Source of the DNA: Rubellimicrobium thermophilum DSM 16684
Lineage (GTDB): Bacteria > Pseudomonadota > Alphaproteobacteria > Rhodobacterales > Rhodobacteraceae
Direction: 5' to 3'
Length of the DNA: 57,305 nucleotides
Assembly (NCBI RefSeq): GCF_000442315.1
Contig: NZ_KE557324.1
Location: 350,279-407,583 of the forward strand
The notes under the pieces were generated by a model. The model saw nothing but the letters and a program-made list of their open reading frames with translations. It searched no databases and was not told the origin of the DNA. The position numbers and the translations under genes were made by a program. Positions within the stretch are counted from its first letter, which is position 1. Each line of letters opens with the position of its first letter. Of the stretch, positions 46,533-55,590 are shown piece by piece.

Positions 46533-47937
46533 CCGGATCGCGCGGGGCGCTGGCTGCCGTGGGGGTGGTCGGCATCCCCATCTTCCTGGCCATCGCCAAC
46601 CAGACCATGATCTCGGTCGCCCTTCCGGCCATGGGGCGGGATCTGGGAGAATTCGCGCGTCTGCCCTGGCTGGTGATCGGCTACATGTTCGCCCTGACGG
46701 TTGCCGGCCCGGTCTACGGCCTGCTCGGCGACAGCCATGGCCGGGGCCGGATGCTCCGGCTGGCTCTGGCTGTCTATGCGGCAGGGGCGGTTCTGGCCGC
46801 GCTTGCCCCCTCCATCGTGCTGCTGATCCTCGGGCGGATCATGCAGGGTCTTGGCGGCGGCGGTCTGATGTCGCTCAGTCAGGCGCTGATCGCCGATCTG
46901 GTGCCGCCCCGGGAAAGGGGCCGGGCCCAGGGCTATGTGGCCAGCATCGGCACGATGGCATCCGCTCTCGGACCGATCCTCGGAGGCCTTGTCGTCGCGG
47001 CCTTCGGGTGGCGAACCCTTCTGGCCGGGACCGTTCCGTTGGCAGCCCTGGCCGCGGCAATCCTGTGGCGCGCGGATCTGCGCGAGGAGCCGGGACCGCG
47101 CCACCCCTTCGATCTGGCCGGTTTCCTGTGGCTGAATGCCTTCACGGCATCGCTGATCATCGGGATCGAGGCCGCCAGGGGACAGCACCGGACCGCTCTC
47201 ATGCTGCTGGCCGGTCTGGCGGCGCTGATCAGTCTGACAGCCCTGCGTCGCGCGATGACGCACAGCCCGAACCCCATCCTGCCGCCGGCGCTGTTCGCGC
47301 TGCCTGCCATCGCCCGGGCGAATGGCATGGTCGCCTGCCACGGGGCGGCGCTGGTCTCGCTGACGACCATCCTGCCCCTGTGGCAGTCGGTCCTGCGCGG
47401 TGATGGGGTCCTCCAGATCAGCATGACCATGCTGGCGCTGACCCTGGCCTTCGGGCTGAGCGGGGTCCTGACCGGCAACCTGATCACCCTGACCGGCCGC
47501 ACCGCGACCTTCCCGACCCTCGCCCTGCCTCTGGCCGCGGCGGGCATCGCGGTGCTGGCCACGGCCGGGCCGAGCCTCTCGCGCCTTCTGCTGATGGGCC
47601 TCTATCTCTGGATCGGGCTGTTCATGGGAACGGTCATGTCGGTGATCCACACGACCGTGCAGGATGCGGCCCCGACGAACTGCGCGGACGGGCGGCAGGC
47701 GCCGTGACCTTCTTCCGCTCCATCGGCGCGGTCCTGGGAACGGCGACGGTCTCGCTCGTGCTGTTCGGACTGTCGGCGCCCGGCGCGGATTCCGCTGCGC
47801 TGACCGGAGTGGCCTTGTCGGAGAGTGCCCGCGCGGAATGGGCCCAGGCCTTCCGCTGGGCGCTGTTCGTGGTCGTCGGCTTTGTCATGGCCGGATGGAG
47901 CCTGGCGGCGACGACGCCGGCGCGTCGGATCGGCTGA
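46529..47937 (+). pseudogene. MFS drug:H+-antiporter-type transporter, one frameshift
   Basis: About 470 residues with many hydrophobic segments. LLGDSHGRGRMLRLALAVYA carries the loop 2-3 signature GDSHGRGRM typical of MFS; LGRIMQGLGGGGLMSLSQAL is the DHA2/EmrB motif. A missing C near 47672 moves the last 85 codons (VTFFRSIGAVLGTATVSLVL) to another frame; restored reading DELRGRAAGAVTFF is convincing. It may export a pathway product or toxic intermediate. Overlaps the LhgO stop by ATGA. Confidence 0.85.
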
Positions 47938-47955
47938 GACCGGCCGGAGACGGCC

Positions 47956-47979
47956 GCTGCCGGCGGTCAGGCCGGCAGC
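47956..47979. terminator. Bidirectional hairpin between convergent MFS and CMD genes
   Basis: GCTGCCGGC-GGTCAG-GCCGGCAGC is a perfect 9-bp stem with a 6-base loop. It lies after the MFS stop and overlaps the last codons of the convergent CMD gene. No T-run follows, so efficiency is uncertain. Confidence 0.5.
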
Positions 47980-48515
47980 AGCGCCTCGTCACCGTCGGGA
48001 AGATCCACGCGGAACGCGTTCAGCGCCAGGGCGACCATGCAGAAATTGCCGATCAGGGCGGTGAACTCGACAGCCCGGCGGGCATCGAACAGGCCGACCA
48101 GCGCATTCCAGGACCGATCCGAAACCTGATGATCCCGCAGCAGTTCGCTGGCGAAATCATAGACGATCCGTTCGGCGTCGGAGCGCAGGGGCGGCTCGCG
48201 CCTCTCGCGGATGGCATCGATCTGTTCCTGCGTGAGGCCATGCCGGAGCGCGAAGCGGACATGGGCCCGCCACATGTATTGCGAGGTGAAGGCGCGTGCC
48301 ACCAGCAGCACGGCGATTTCCTTCAGCGCCATCGGAATGTCGGTCTCGAACCGCAGATAGGCACCGAGGCTCTCCACCCTGTCGCAGAGCTCCGGCGAGT
48401 GGAGCCAGGCGTTGAACGGCCCCCTGACCCCGCCGCGCCGGGCGGCGATCCGGTCATGCAGCGCCTTCTGTGCGTCATCCATCTGCGCGGGATCGAGCGT
48501 GGCAAGCCGGCCCAT
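47967..48515 (-). CDS. Carboxymuconolactone decarboxylase-family protein
   Basis: 182 residues, all helical, with the CMD core ALKEIAVLLVARAFTSQYMW followed by RAHVRFALRHGLTQEQIDAI. The AhpD-type CxxC is absent, placing it with the Cys-less CMD-like proteins found in aromatic and other catabolic loci. I chose ATG 48515, which has an AAGGGAGGG ribosome-binding site; an ATG at 48548 is possible. Divergent from the VOC-GST gene. Confidence 0.85.
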   Translation of the reverse strand: MGRLATLDPAQMDDAQKALHDRIAARRGGVRGPFNAWLHSPELCDRVESLGAYLRFETDIPMALKEIAVLLVARAFTSQYMWRAHVRFALRHGLTQEQIDAIRERREPPLRSDAERIVYDFASELLRDHQVSDRSWNALVGLFDARRAVEFTALIGNFCMVALALNAFRVDLPDGDEALLPA

Positions 48516-48630
48516 CCTGTCCCTCCCTTGTTGAAACGGACTGGTCATCCCCTGTCGGAGGGGTCCTGCCCAGACCGGCGGGATGCAACATAGCCGTCAT
48601 CATGCTGCGACAGCGTCGGTGCCCGATGGC

Positions 48631-48650
48631 ATTGTAAACGCCTGCGTTAC
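48631..48650. promoter_or_regulatory. Dyad element in CMD / VOC-GST promoter region
   Basis: ATTGTAAACGCCTGCGTTAC contains the dyad GTAA...TTAC with T-N11-A spacing, as in LysR sites. It lies between the divergent CMD and VOC-GST genes. It loosely resembles the elements at 39921 and 43890 (ATTG next to a TAACG word on opposite strands). Confidence 0.35.
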
Positions 48651-48757
48651 GCTATGGTGGTGCCATCCCCACTCCTCGCTGCCGGCCTATCCGTCGCAGT
48701 CTCGGGGTGAAGCCCGACCATGACGGTCGGCCGTCCGACCAGGCGAGGGGGAGCGCC

Positions 48758-49861
48758 GTGACCGAACCCTTCAAGCGCATCGATCATGTCGTCTTCAATG
48801 TACGGGATCTCGATGCCGCGATCCGGTTCTATACCGAGGTCGTGGGCATGACGGTGACGCTGCATGCCCCGGAACGGCGCCGGGCCTTCCTGTCCTTCGG
48901 CGAGCGTTTTGCGGATCTGCGGCTGTTCGAGCACGATCCGGATGGCCCCGATGCCGACCGCAGATGGCACGGCTTCAATCATGTGGCCTTCATGCCCGAA
49001 GGCGGGCGTTCCGTGCTGGAGGCGCTGCACCGGCGGTTGCAGGACCGGGGGGTGCCGGTCGAAACCATCGAGAGCTTTGCCGAGGGCCGCCATGTCGGCC
49101 TCTATTTCCGCGATCCCGACAACAACCGGCTCGAGTTCTATCATGAGGATCCCTCCTGGATCCGGGAAAGCCGGAGTCGGATGGCGCAGGCCGTTTCAGG
49201 CCGGACCAGGGAGGAGGGAGAGCCGCGGATCGAGCTGTATCTCTGGCCGACGGCCAACGGCCTGAAGGCCTCGATCATGCTGGAACTGACCGGCCTGTCC
49301 TATCGCGTCCATCCGGTGCCGCTGGGCCCCGGGGCCGCACGGCCCGACGGCTTTGCCGACATCAGCGCCACCGGCCGCATTCCCGCCATCCTGGACCGGG
49401 ATACGGACATCCGGCTGTGCGAATCGGGAGCCATCCTGATCTATCTGGCGGAATGCGTCTCCTCGCCCCTGCTGCCCCTGAACGGGAGAAGGCGGGCCGA
49501 GGTCCTGCAATGGCTGATGGCCGTGTCCTCGACCTTCAACCCCGCCATGACCGAGGCCCGCTTCTATCTCGATCAGAATCCCGGCCGGGCGCCTCTGGCC
49601 GAAGAGCGGGTGAAGGGACAGGTCGCACGGGCCTGGCGCACCATCGAGGCGGTCCTGTCGCGGCGCCCCCATCTGGCCGGCGAGGACCTGTCCATCGCCG
49701 ATGTCGCCCTCTTTCCCTATTTGGCGCGCGCGGCCTCGCACGGGGTGAGACTGGGGGACTGGCCGGCCACCCGCGCCTGGTACGGGCGGCTTGCCGCGCA
49801 GCCGGCCTTCCGCAAGGGATTCGATCCGCTGGGCCGTGGGGAGGTCCCGCCCGATCCCTGA
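48758..49861 (+). CDS. VOC domain fused in frame to glutathione S-transferase
   Basis: 367 residues in one frame from GTG 48758 (GAGGGGGAG before it). Residues 1 to about 130 are a VOC unit with a His-His-Glu triad (FKRIDHVVFNVRDLDAAIRF, HGFNHVAFMPEGG, NNRLEFYHED). From about 150 a GST follows: thioredoxin-like part (IELYLWPTANGLKASIMLEL, ATGRIPAILD, LCESGAILIYLAE) and helical C-terminal domain (HLAGEDLSIADVALFPYLAR). A strong Shine-Dalgarno-like GGGAGGAGGGAG occurs just before the GST part, so this may have been two genes whose stop was lost. Possible role: glutathione-dependent handling of a reactive intermediate. Confidence 0.82.
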   Translation: MTEPFKRIDHVVFNVRDLDAAIRFYTEVVGMTVTLHAPERRRAFLSFGERFADLRLFEHDPDGPDADRRWHGFNHVAFMPEGGRSVLEALHRRLQDRGVPVETIESFAEGRHVGLYFRDPDNNRLEFYHEDPSWIRESRSRMAQAVSGRTREEGEPRIELYLWPTANGLKASIMLELTGLSYRVHPVPLGPGAARPDGFADISATGRIPAILDRDTDIRLCESGAILIYLAECVSSPLLPLNGRRRAEVLQWLMAVSSTFNPAMTEARFYLDQNPGRAPLAEERVKGQVARAWRTIEAVLSRRPHLAGEDLSIADVALFPYLARAASHGVRLGDWPATRAWYGRLAAQPAFRKGFDPLGRGEVPPDP

Positions 49862-49906
49862 CCGACAAACAGAGCAAGACTTCAGAACCGGGGAGGAGAC
49901 ATCGAC

Positions 49907-50920
49907 ATGACAGGACTGAAAGCCATTGCGGCCGCCGCCGCCCTTCTGGCCGCTGCCCCCGCCGCGGCACAGACGGAACTGATCTACAACAGCTATCTGC
50001 CGCCCTTCAACGAGACCTTTCAGGTCGGCATCCGGGATTTCGCCCGCCGCATCGAGGAGGAATCGGGCGGGACGATCAAGGTGACGATCCCCGATGCCTC
50101 GCTGGCGCCATCCGATCGCCAGTACGAGATGGTCCTCGACGGGATCGCCGACATGGCCCTGCTGAATATCAGCAGTGTCAGTCAGTTCGTCACCCTGAAC
50201 CGGATCGGCGAGCTGCCCGGCCATGCCCCCACCGCCGAGGCGGGGTCCGTGGCTCTGTGGGAAACCTATCAGAGATACTTTGCGCCACTGCACCAGTTCG
50301 AGGGGGTGGTTGTGCTGTCCACCCATGTCCTGCCGGGGCGCCAGATCCTGTCCGTGGGATCGCGGGCCCCCAAGCGCGCCGAGGATCTCCAGGGGGCCAA
50401 GATCTGGGCGACCTCGCGCCCCCTGATCGCCGCGGCCGAGGACCTGGGCGGGGTGCCCATGGTCATCCAGTTCGGCGAGCTGCAGGAATTCGTCTCCAAG
50501 GGCAATCTCGACCTGCTCTTCATCTCGGCGGCATCGGCCGAGGCCGCCGGCGTGCTGCAGGACGTGACGCATGTGACCAAGGTTCCGGGAGGACTCGGGA
50601 CCATCTCCTTCGTCATCATCATCTCCGAACAGCGCTGGAACGAACTGACCGAAGAGCAGCAGGCCGCCATCCTGCGCGCGGCCGAAGACCTTCCCCGGCG
50701 TCTCGGACAGGCCAATGATGCCAGCGAGGCCGAGGTTGCCGATGCCGTGGCCCGGATTCCCACGACCGAGCTCGACCCCGAAACCCGCGGCGGCCTGGGG
50801 CCGATCCTGGATCGGCAGATCGATGCGTGGAAGGCCGAGGCGACGACGGCCGGGATCGAAAATCCCGATGAGGTGCTGGCCTTCTACCGCTCTGTCCTCG
50901 AGCGGGAGACGGCAGACTGA
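49907..50920 (+). CDS. TRAP transporter substrate-binding protein (second system)
   Basis: 337 residues with an N-terminal signal peptide (LKAIAAAAALLAAAPAAA, cleaved before QTELIYNS) and DctP-family fold: NSYLPPFNETFQVGIRDFAR, DLQGAKIWATSRP at the ligand-anchoring position (here Lys/Trp in place of the usual Arg), and NDASEAEVADAV. The lack of the canonical Arg in that loop suggests a ligand or binding mode different from simple C4-dicarboxylates. GGGGAGGAG lies upstream of the ATG. It heads the dctPQM operon. Confidence 0.9.
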   Translation: MTGLKAIAAAAALLAAAPAAAQTELIYNSYLPPFNETFQVGIRDFARRIEEESGGTIKVTIPDASLAPSDRQYEMVLDGIADMALLNISSVSQFVTLNRIGELPGHAPTAEAGSVALWETYQRYFAPLHQFEGVVVLSTHVLPGRQILSVGSRAPKRAEDLQGAKIWATSRPLIAAAEDLGGVPMVIQFGELQEFVSKGNLDLLFISAASAEAAGVLQDVTHVTKVPGGLGTISFVIIISEQRWNELTEEQQAAILRAAEDLPRRLGQANDASEAEVADAVARIPTTELDPETRGGLGPILDRQIDAWKAEATTAGIENPDEVLAFYRSVLERETAD

Positions 50921-50939
50921 GATCCTCTCATCCGGGGTT

Positions 50940-50960
50940 CGCCGCCCCTTTCGGGCGGCG
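50940..50960 (+). terminator. Intra-operon hairpin between dctP and dctQ
   Basis: CGCCGCCC-CTTTC-GGGCGGCG is a perfect 8-bp stem with a 5-base loop, starting 20 bp after the dctP stop and without a T-run. It likely protects the dctP message or partly attenuates permease expression, as expected for TRAP operons in which the binding protein is needed in excess. Confidence 0.6.
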
Positions 50961-50987
50961 GGCCCCGACCTGCAGGGACGCCCCATC

Positions 50988-51494
50988 GTGCTTCACCAGA
51001 TCGACCGGATCCTCCTGGGCCTGAGCCGGATCGTCTCGGCCACGGCCTTCGTCTTCCTGACCGTCATCGCCTTCGTGGACAGCATCGGACGGATGCTGTC
51101 GATGCCGCTGCTGGGGGCGAGCGAATATGTGCAGCTCGCGCTGCTCGTGTTCTTCTTCGCCTCGATCGCGCTGGTCGTCGAAGGCGATGCCCATATCCGC
51201 GTGGGCCTGTTCGCGGATCTCTACAAAGGGCGTCTTGCGCGACTGGAGCGCTATGTCACCGGGGTTGCGGAATGTCTCGCCATGGGGCTGCTGGCCTGGA
51301 TGATCTGGGATCAGGCCGACCGGCTGGCCCGCTTCGGCACCCTGTCGGCTTATCTCGGGATCCCCCTTGCGCCCTGGCTGTATGCCGCGGCCGCCCTGTC
51401 GGCGGTGGGCATGTGGTTCGCGGTCCGGCGGCTCTGGGCCGTGCATGCCGAGATGCGGCCCCGGCCGCATGCCATTCCCGACAAGGATGCCTGA
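50988..51494 (+). CDS. TRAP transporter small permease (second system)
   Basis: 168 residues from a GTG start with four predicted membrane helices (IVSATAFVFLTVIAFVDSIG, YVQLALLVFFFASIALVVEG, VAECLAMGLLAWMIW, APWLYAAAALSAVGMWF), the DctQ layout. No ATG fits; the frame is open upstream but only non-membrane sequence precedes. The stop is followed after 1 bp by the large permease ATG. Confidence 0.88.
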   Translation: MLHQIDRILLGLSRIVSATAFVFLTVIAFVDSIGRMLSMPLLGASEYVQLALLVFFFASIALVVEGDAHIRVGLFADLYKGRLARLERYVTGVAECLAMGLLAWMIWDQADRLARFGTLSAYLGIPLAPWLYAAAALSAVGMWFAVRRLWAVHAEMRPRPHAIPDKDA

Positions 51495-51495
51495 C

Positions 51496-52797
51496 ATGAT
51501 TGCTGCATTCGTCTTCGGCAGCCTGTTCGCACTGATCGCATTCACGCGCCTGCCGCTGGGATTCGTCATGATGGTCACGGGTGCAGCGGGAATCGCGGCC
51601 CTGCACCCCCGGGGCTGGTCGGCCGCCCTGGGCGTCGCCGAACAGCAGATTGTCGGCCTGGCCATGAATTACCAGTTCTCGGTGCTGCCCCTGTTCATCC
51701 TGATGGGGGTCTTCGTGGTGCGATCCGGCCTCGCCGAGGAGCTGTTCGACGCTGCCCGTTGCTGGATCGGCCATCTGCGGGGCGGCGTGGGCATGGCTGC
51801 GATCCTGGCCTGCGGCGGCTTCTCGGCCATGTCGGCCTCCAGTTCGGCCGCCGCCGCGACCATGGCGAAGATCGCCCTGCCCGAGCTCGAGAAGGCCCGA
51901 TACGACAACGGCTTTTCGGCCGGCTCGATCGCCGCGGGGGGCACCATGGGGATTCTCATTCCCCCCTCGGGAGCGCTGATCATCTATGGCCTCCTCGTCG
52001 AGGAAAATGTGGGTGCCCTGTTCCTGGCCGGCCTCATCCCGGGCCTGATCCAGCTGCTCTTCTATGTGCTGGTCATGCTGGCCGTGGGAATGCTGTTCCC
52101 GGACTGGGCCCCGTCGGGCCGGCGGATGGACTGGTCGGCGCGGATGCGCGCCCTCTCCCGGGTCTGGGGGGTGATGCTTCTCTTCGGCCTGATCATGGTC
52201 GGTCTGGTCGAGGGCTGGTTCACCGCCACGGAGGCGGGCGGCATCGGCGCCGGCTGCGCATTTCTCTTCGCCCTGGGACGGGGCAGGATGTCCTGGCGCG
52301 TCCTGATCGACAGCCTGGGAGAGGCCGCGCGCCTTTCCACGATGATCTTCATCGTCGCCGCCGGGGCCCTGGTCCTGAACCAGTTCATCAACCTGTCCGG
52401 GGTGCCGGGCGCGGTGGTGCGCTTCATCGAGGGCCTCGGGCTGCAGCCTTTTGCGGTCCTTCTCCTGCTGATCCTGTTCTATCTGGTCCTGGGCTGTCTC
52501 ATGGACGGCTTCGCGATGATCTTCCTGACCGTCCCGATCGTCGCCCCGGTGATCGCCGAGATGGGTTACGACCTGATCTGGTGGGGAATCGTGACCGTCA
52601 TCGTGGTCGAGATCAGCCTGATCACCCCGCCTGTCGGGCTGAACGTCTTCATCCTGAAGGCGATGCTGCCCCGCCTGCCGATCACGCAGATCTTCAAGGG
52701 CATCACCCCCTATCTGGTCGCCGATGTGGCCCGTCTGACGCTGCTGCTGCTGTTCCCGGCCCTCGCGCTCTGGCTGCCTCATGCGACCGGCCACTGA
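51496..52797 (+). CDS. TRAP transporter large permease (second system)
   Basis: 433 residues, intact DctM-type protein with about 12 membrane segments: SVLPLFILMGVFVVRSGLAE, GGFSAMSASSSAAAATMAKI, GTMGILIPPSGALIIYGLLV and VVEISLITPPVGLNVFILKA. It is the ion-coupled transport subunit of the second TRAP system. The genes after it (amidohydrolase, ThDP enzyme) suggest its substrate feeds that pathway. Confidence 0.93.
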   Translation: MIAAFVFGSLFALIAFTRLPLGFVMMVTGAAGIAALHPRGWSAALGVAEQQIVGLAMNYQFSVLPLFILMGVFVVRSGLAEELFDAARCWIGHLRGGVGMAAILACGGFSAMSASSSAAAATMAKIALPELEKARYDNGFSAGSIAAGGTMGILIPPSGALIIYGLLVEENVGALFLAGLIPGLIQLLFYVLVMLAVGMLFPDWAPSGRRMDWSARMRALSRVWGVMLLFGLIMVGLVEGWFTATEAGGIGAGCAFLFALGRGRMSWRVLIDSLGEAARLSTMIFIVAAGALVLNQFINLSGVPGAVVRFIEGLGLQPFAVLLLLILFYLVLGCLMDGFAMIFLTVPIVAPVIAEMGYDLIWWGIVTVIVVEISLITPPVGLNVFILKAMLPRLPITQIFKGITPYLVADVARLTLLLLFPALALWLPHATGH

Positions 52798-52918
52798 TGC
52801 CGCGCGCAGCGATCGGGATTGTCGCAGAAGGCGAACGGATAGGTCATGAAGCCGACGGCTCGCCCCGCTGCCCGGTTGCGATCAAAAGCCTTGGTATCCC
52901 TGAAGCGGAGCTTTCGTC

Positions 52919-53776
52919 ATGCTGATCGCCGATTCCCAGGTCCATATCTGGAAAGAGGAAACACCCGACCGTCCCTGGGTGCCCGGAGCCCGGGAGAGGA
53001 TGCAGCTGAATGGCCACCGGCTCGAGCCTTTCACATGGGAGGAATGCCTTGAGGAGATGAACGCGGCCGGGGTGGATCGCGTCGTGATCGTTCCGCCCAG
53101 CTGGGAAGGGGATCGCATCGATTACGGGCTCGAGGCGGCGGAGAAGCACCCAGACCGTTTCGCCGTCATGGCCCGCGTGGTCCAGAACGACCCCGTGGAA
53201 GGCGCCGCCATGATGCGCGACTACAAGACCATGCCGGGCATCAAGGGCATCCGTCTGACCTTCCATCGGCCCATCGACCGCAACTGGATGATCGACGGCA
53301 CCTGCGACTGGATCTGGCCCCTCGCCGAGGAGCTGGAAATCCCCATCATGGTCCATGCTCCCATCTGGAAGACCGAGCTTGGTGCCATCGCCAGACGCCA
53401 TCCGGGGCTGAAGATCATCATCGACCATATGGGCATCATGGCCCGCTGCGTGGACGATGCGATCGGATACTGGGTGCAGGAAACCGCCGATCTGCACGTG
53501 CACCCCAACATCTTCGTCAAGGTGTCGGCCGTGCCGGGCTATTCCACCCATCCCTATCCCTATGCGAACATCACCCCCTATGTGCGGGACTGCGTGGCCC
53601 GGATGGGGGCGAACCGCTGCTTCTGGGGCACCGACCTGACCCGGATCACCCACACCAAGGGCATCACCTATCGCCAGACGGTGGAGCATTTCACCCAGCA
53701 CATGGGATTCACGGAGGCCGAACTCGATCAGATCATGGGCAAGGCGCTGTGCGACACGATCGGCTGGGCCTACTGA
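52919..53776 (+). CDS. Amidohydrolase-superfamily protein (LigI/PDC hydrolase-like)
   Basis: 285 residues with amidohydrolase-2 motifs: MLIADSQVHIW near the start (the usual HxH reads QVH, so the first metal His is Gln), GIKGIRLTFHRPI, PIMVHAPIWK, KIIIDHMGIMA and FWGTDLTRITH. The group includes 2-pyrone-4,6-dicarboxylate lactonase and gamma-resorcylate or ACMS decarboxylases. It follows the second TRAP operon by about 120 bp. Hydrolysis of a lactone or decarboxylation of an aromatic acid are the obvious options. Confidence 0.85.
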   Translation: MLIADSQVHIWKEETPDRPWVPGARERMQLNGHRLEPFTWEECLEEMNAAGVDRVVIVPPSWEGDRIDYGLEAAEKHPDRFAVMARVVQNDPVEGAAMMRDYKTMPGIKGIRLTFHRPIDRNWMIDGTCDWIWPLAEELEIPIMVHAPIWKTELGAIARRHPGLKIIIDHMGIMARCVDDAIGYWVQETADLHVHPNIFVKVSAVPGYSTHPYPYANITPYVRDCVARMGANRCFWGTDLTRITHTKGITYRQTVEHFTQHMGFTEAELDQIMGKALCDTIGWAY

Positions 53777-53867
53777 TGCCCCGGCCGCCGGCAGCAGGGG
53801 CGCAAGGTTCCGGGACGGCCGGCCGTCCGTCGGATCGGCATGGCAGGAAGAGAGGAGGGGCGCCGGC

Positions 53868-55574
53868 ATGACCCGCTATCAGGACGGGGGAGAAGCCCTG
53901 CTCGAGGCCTTCCGGGCTCTCGGCGTGGAACATGTGTTCTGTTCGTCGGGCTCCGAATGGGCTCCGGTCTGGGAGGCCTTCACCCGGCAGACCGTGGAAG
54001 GGCGCAAGGGTCCCGCCTATCACGACCTGATGCACGAGACCCTGGCCGTGGACATGGCCATCGGCTATGCCCTGGTGACCGGGCGCATGCAGGCGGTTCT
54101 GCTGCATGCGGTGCCGGGGCTGTTGCAGGGGGCCTGCGGGTTGCATGGGGCCCTGCTGTCCGAAGTGCCGGTTCTGGTCCTGTCCTCCGAAGCCAACAGC
54201 TATGGCGAGCGCCTCGGCCTGGATCCGGGCAGCCAGTGGTACCGGAATCTGAGCATCGTCGGCGGCCCCCATTCCGTGGTGGACCGGATCGCGAAATGGT
54301 CCTGCCAGGTGCCGGGGATCGAGACGCTGCATGAATTCGTCAAGCGCGCGGGCGAGATCGCCCGGCGTGTCCCGGCGGGCCCGGTCTATCTCAATGTGCC
54401 GGTCGAAGTCCTGCTGCAGCCCTGGTCGCCGCCGGACAGACGGGGACCGGTCGCCCCGCCCGGCCGCCGCATGCCCCCGGAGGAGGAGATCCGCGCCCTT
54501 GTCGCGGCGATACGGGCCGCCCGGTCCCCGATCATCGTGACAGAGAGCATCGGACGCCGGCCCGGCGGGCTGGCTGCCCTGCTGCGCTTTGCCGAAGCCT
54601 TCGGCCTTCCCGTCTACGAAAGTCAGGCCACGGTCAGCTGCAACTTTCCCCGCTCTCATCCCCTGTTCCAGGGCAGCGCAGTCGAGGCCCAACGCGGCAA
54701 GGCGGATCTGGTGCTGCTGGTCTGCGCGCGGGCGCCTTGGTATCCGCCCTCGCAGGGGTTTCCGGGGGCACGGGTGATCGTCATCGACGAGGTGCCGCAG
54801 CGGCCCTACATGGTCTATCAGGTGCTGCAGGCGGATGCCTATCTCGAAGGCGATGTGCCGGCCACGCTGCAGGCGGCCGCGGCGATGGCAGCGGCATCGG
54901 GCCTGCCGGGGGATGCGGATCCCCTGGCGGTGCGGCAGGCATCAGCCGCAGAGGGGCATCGCCGGCTTGTCGAAGGCTGGGCACGGCTCGAGGCCGAAGC
55001 CGCCGGGGAAGAGGGCATCTCTCCCATTCATCTCGCGGCCTGCCTGCGCAAGGCGTTGCCTGCGGGGTCGATGATCCTTGACGAAACCATCACCCATGGC
55101 CGGATCGTGCGCGATCATGTCCGCCCGGAGGACGAGGGCAGCTATTCCTATGTGCAGGGAGGGCTGGGACAGGGCCTCGGCGTGGCGCTGGGGGCGAAGC
55201 TGGCCGCGCCGGACCGCTTCGTGGTGCTGACCGTGGGCGACGGATCCTTCCTCTACAACCCCATCGTGCAGGCGCTGTCCGCCTCGCGCCAGATGGGCCT
55301 GCCGGTGCTGACGGTGGTGTTCAACAACCGGCAGTATCTGTCGATGAAAATGAACCATCTGCGCTTCTACCCGGATGGACAGTCGGTCGAGCACGGCCTC
55401 TTCCATGGAGTGGATCTGTCCGACCAGCCGGATCTGGCCACGGTCGCCCGGGCCTGCGGAGTCGAGGGGCTGCGCATCGCGGATCCGGCCGGGTTGCCGG
55501 GGGCGATCGGGGACGCCATCGCCCATGTGCGATCGGGGCGGAGCTGCGTCCTTGATGTGCATGTGAACAGGTAG
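53868..55574 (+). CDS. ThDP-dependent enzyme of the acetolactate synthase/decarboxylase family
   Basis: 568 residues in the three-domain ThDP order. The catalytic Glu57 lies in MHETLAVDMAIGYAL (Pyr domain), the middle domain spans about 195-335, and the PP domain has the cofactor/magnesium motif GDGS (457-460) through NN near 485. Unlike acetolactate synthases it lacks the FAD-site pattern I would expect, so it is more like benzoylformate or other 2-keto-acid decarboxylases, or C-C lyases. It could decarboxylate a 2-keto acid and supply an aldehyde to the cluster dehydrogenases. The start has a GAGAGGAGG ribosome-binding site. Confidence 0.88.
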   Translation: MTRYQDGGEALLEAFRALGVEHVFCSSGSEWAPVWEAFTRQTVEGRKGPAYHDLMHETLAVDMAIGYALVTGRMQAVLLHAVPGLLQGACGLHGALLSEVPVLVLSSEANSYGERLGLDPGSQWYRNLSIVGGPHSVVDRIAKWSCQVPGIETLHEFVKRAGEIARRVPAGPVYLNVPVEVLLQPWSPPDRRGPVAPPGRRMPPEEEIRALVAAIRAARSPIIVTESIGRRPGGLAALLRFAEAFGLPVYESQATVSCNFPRSHPLFQGSAVEAQRGKADLVLLVCARAPWYPPSQGFPGARVIVIDEVPQRPYMVYQVLQADAYLEGDVPATLQAAAAMAAASGLPGDADPLAVRQASAAEGHRRLVEGWARLEAEAAGEEGISPIHLAACLRKALPAGSMILDETITHGRIVRDHVRPEDEGSYSYVQGGLGQGLGVALGAKLAAPDRFVVLTVGDGSFLYNPIVQALSASRQMGLPVLTVVFNNRQYLSMKMNHLRFYPDGQSVEHGLFHGVDLSDQPDLATVARACGVEGLRIADPAGLPGAIGDAIAHVRSGRSCVLDVHVNR

Positions 55575-55590
55575 CGCCCTGCGGGGGGGA

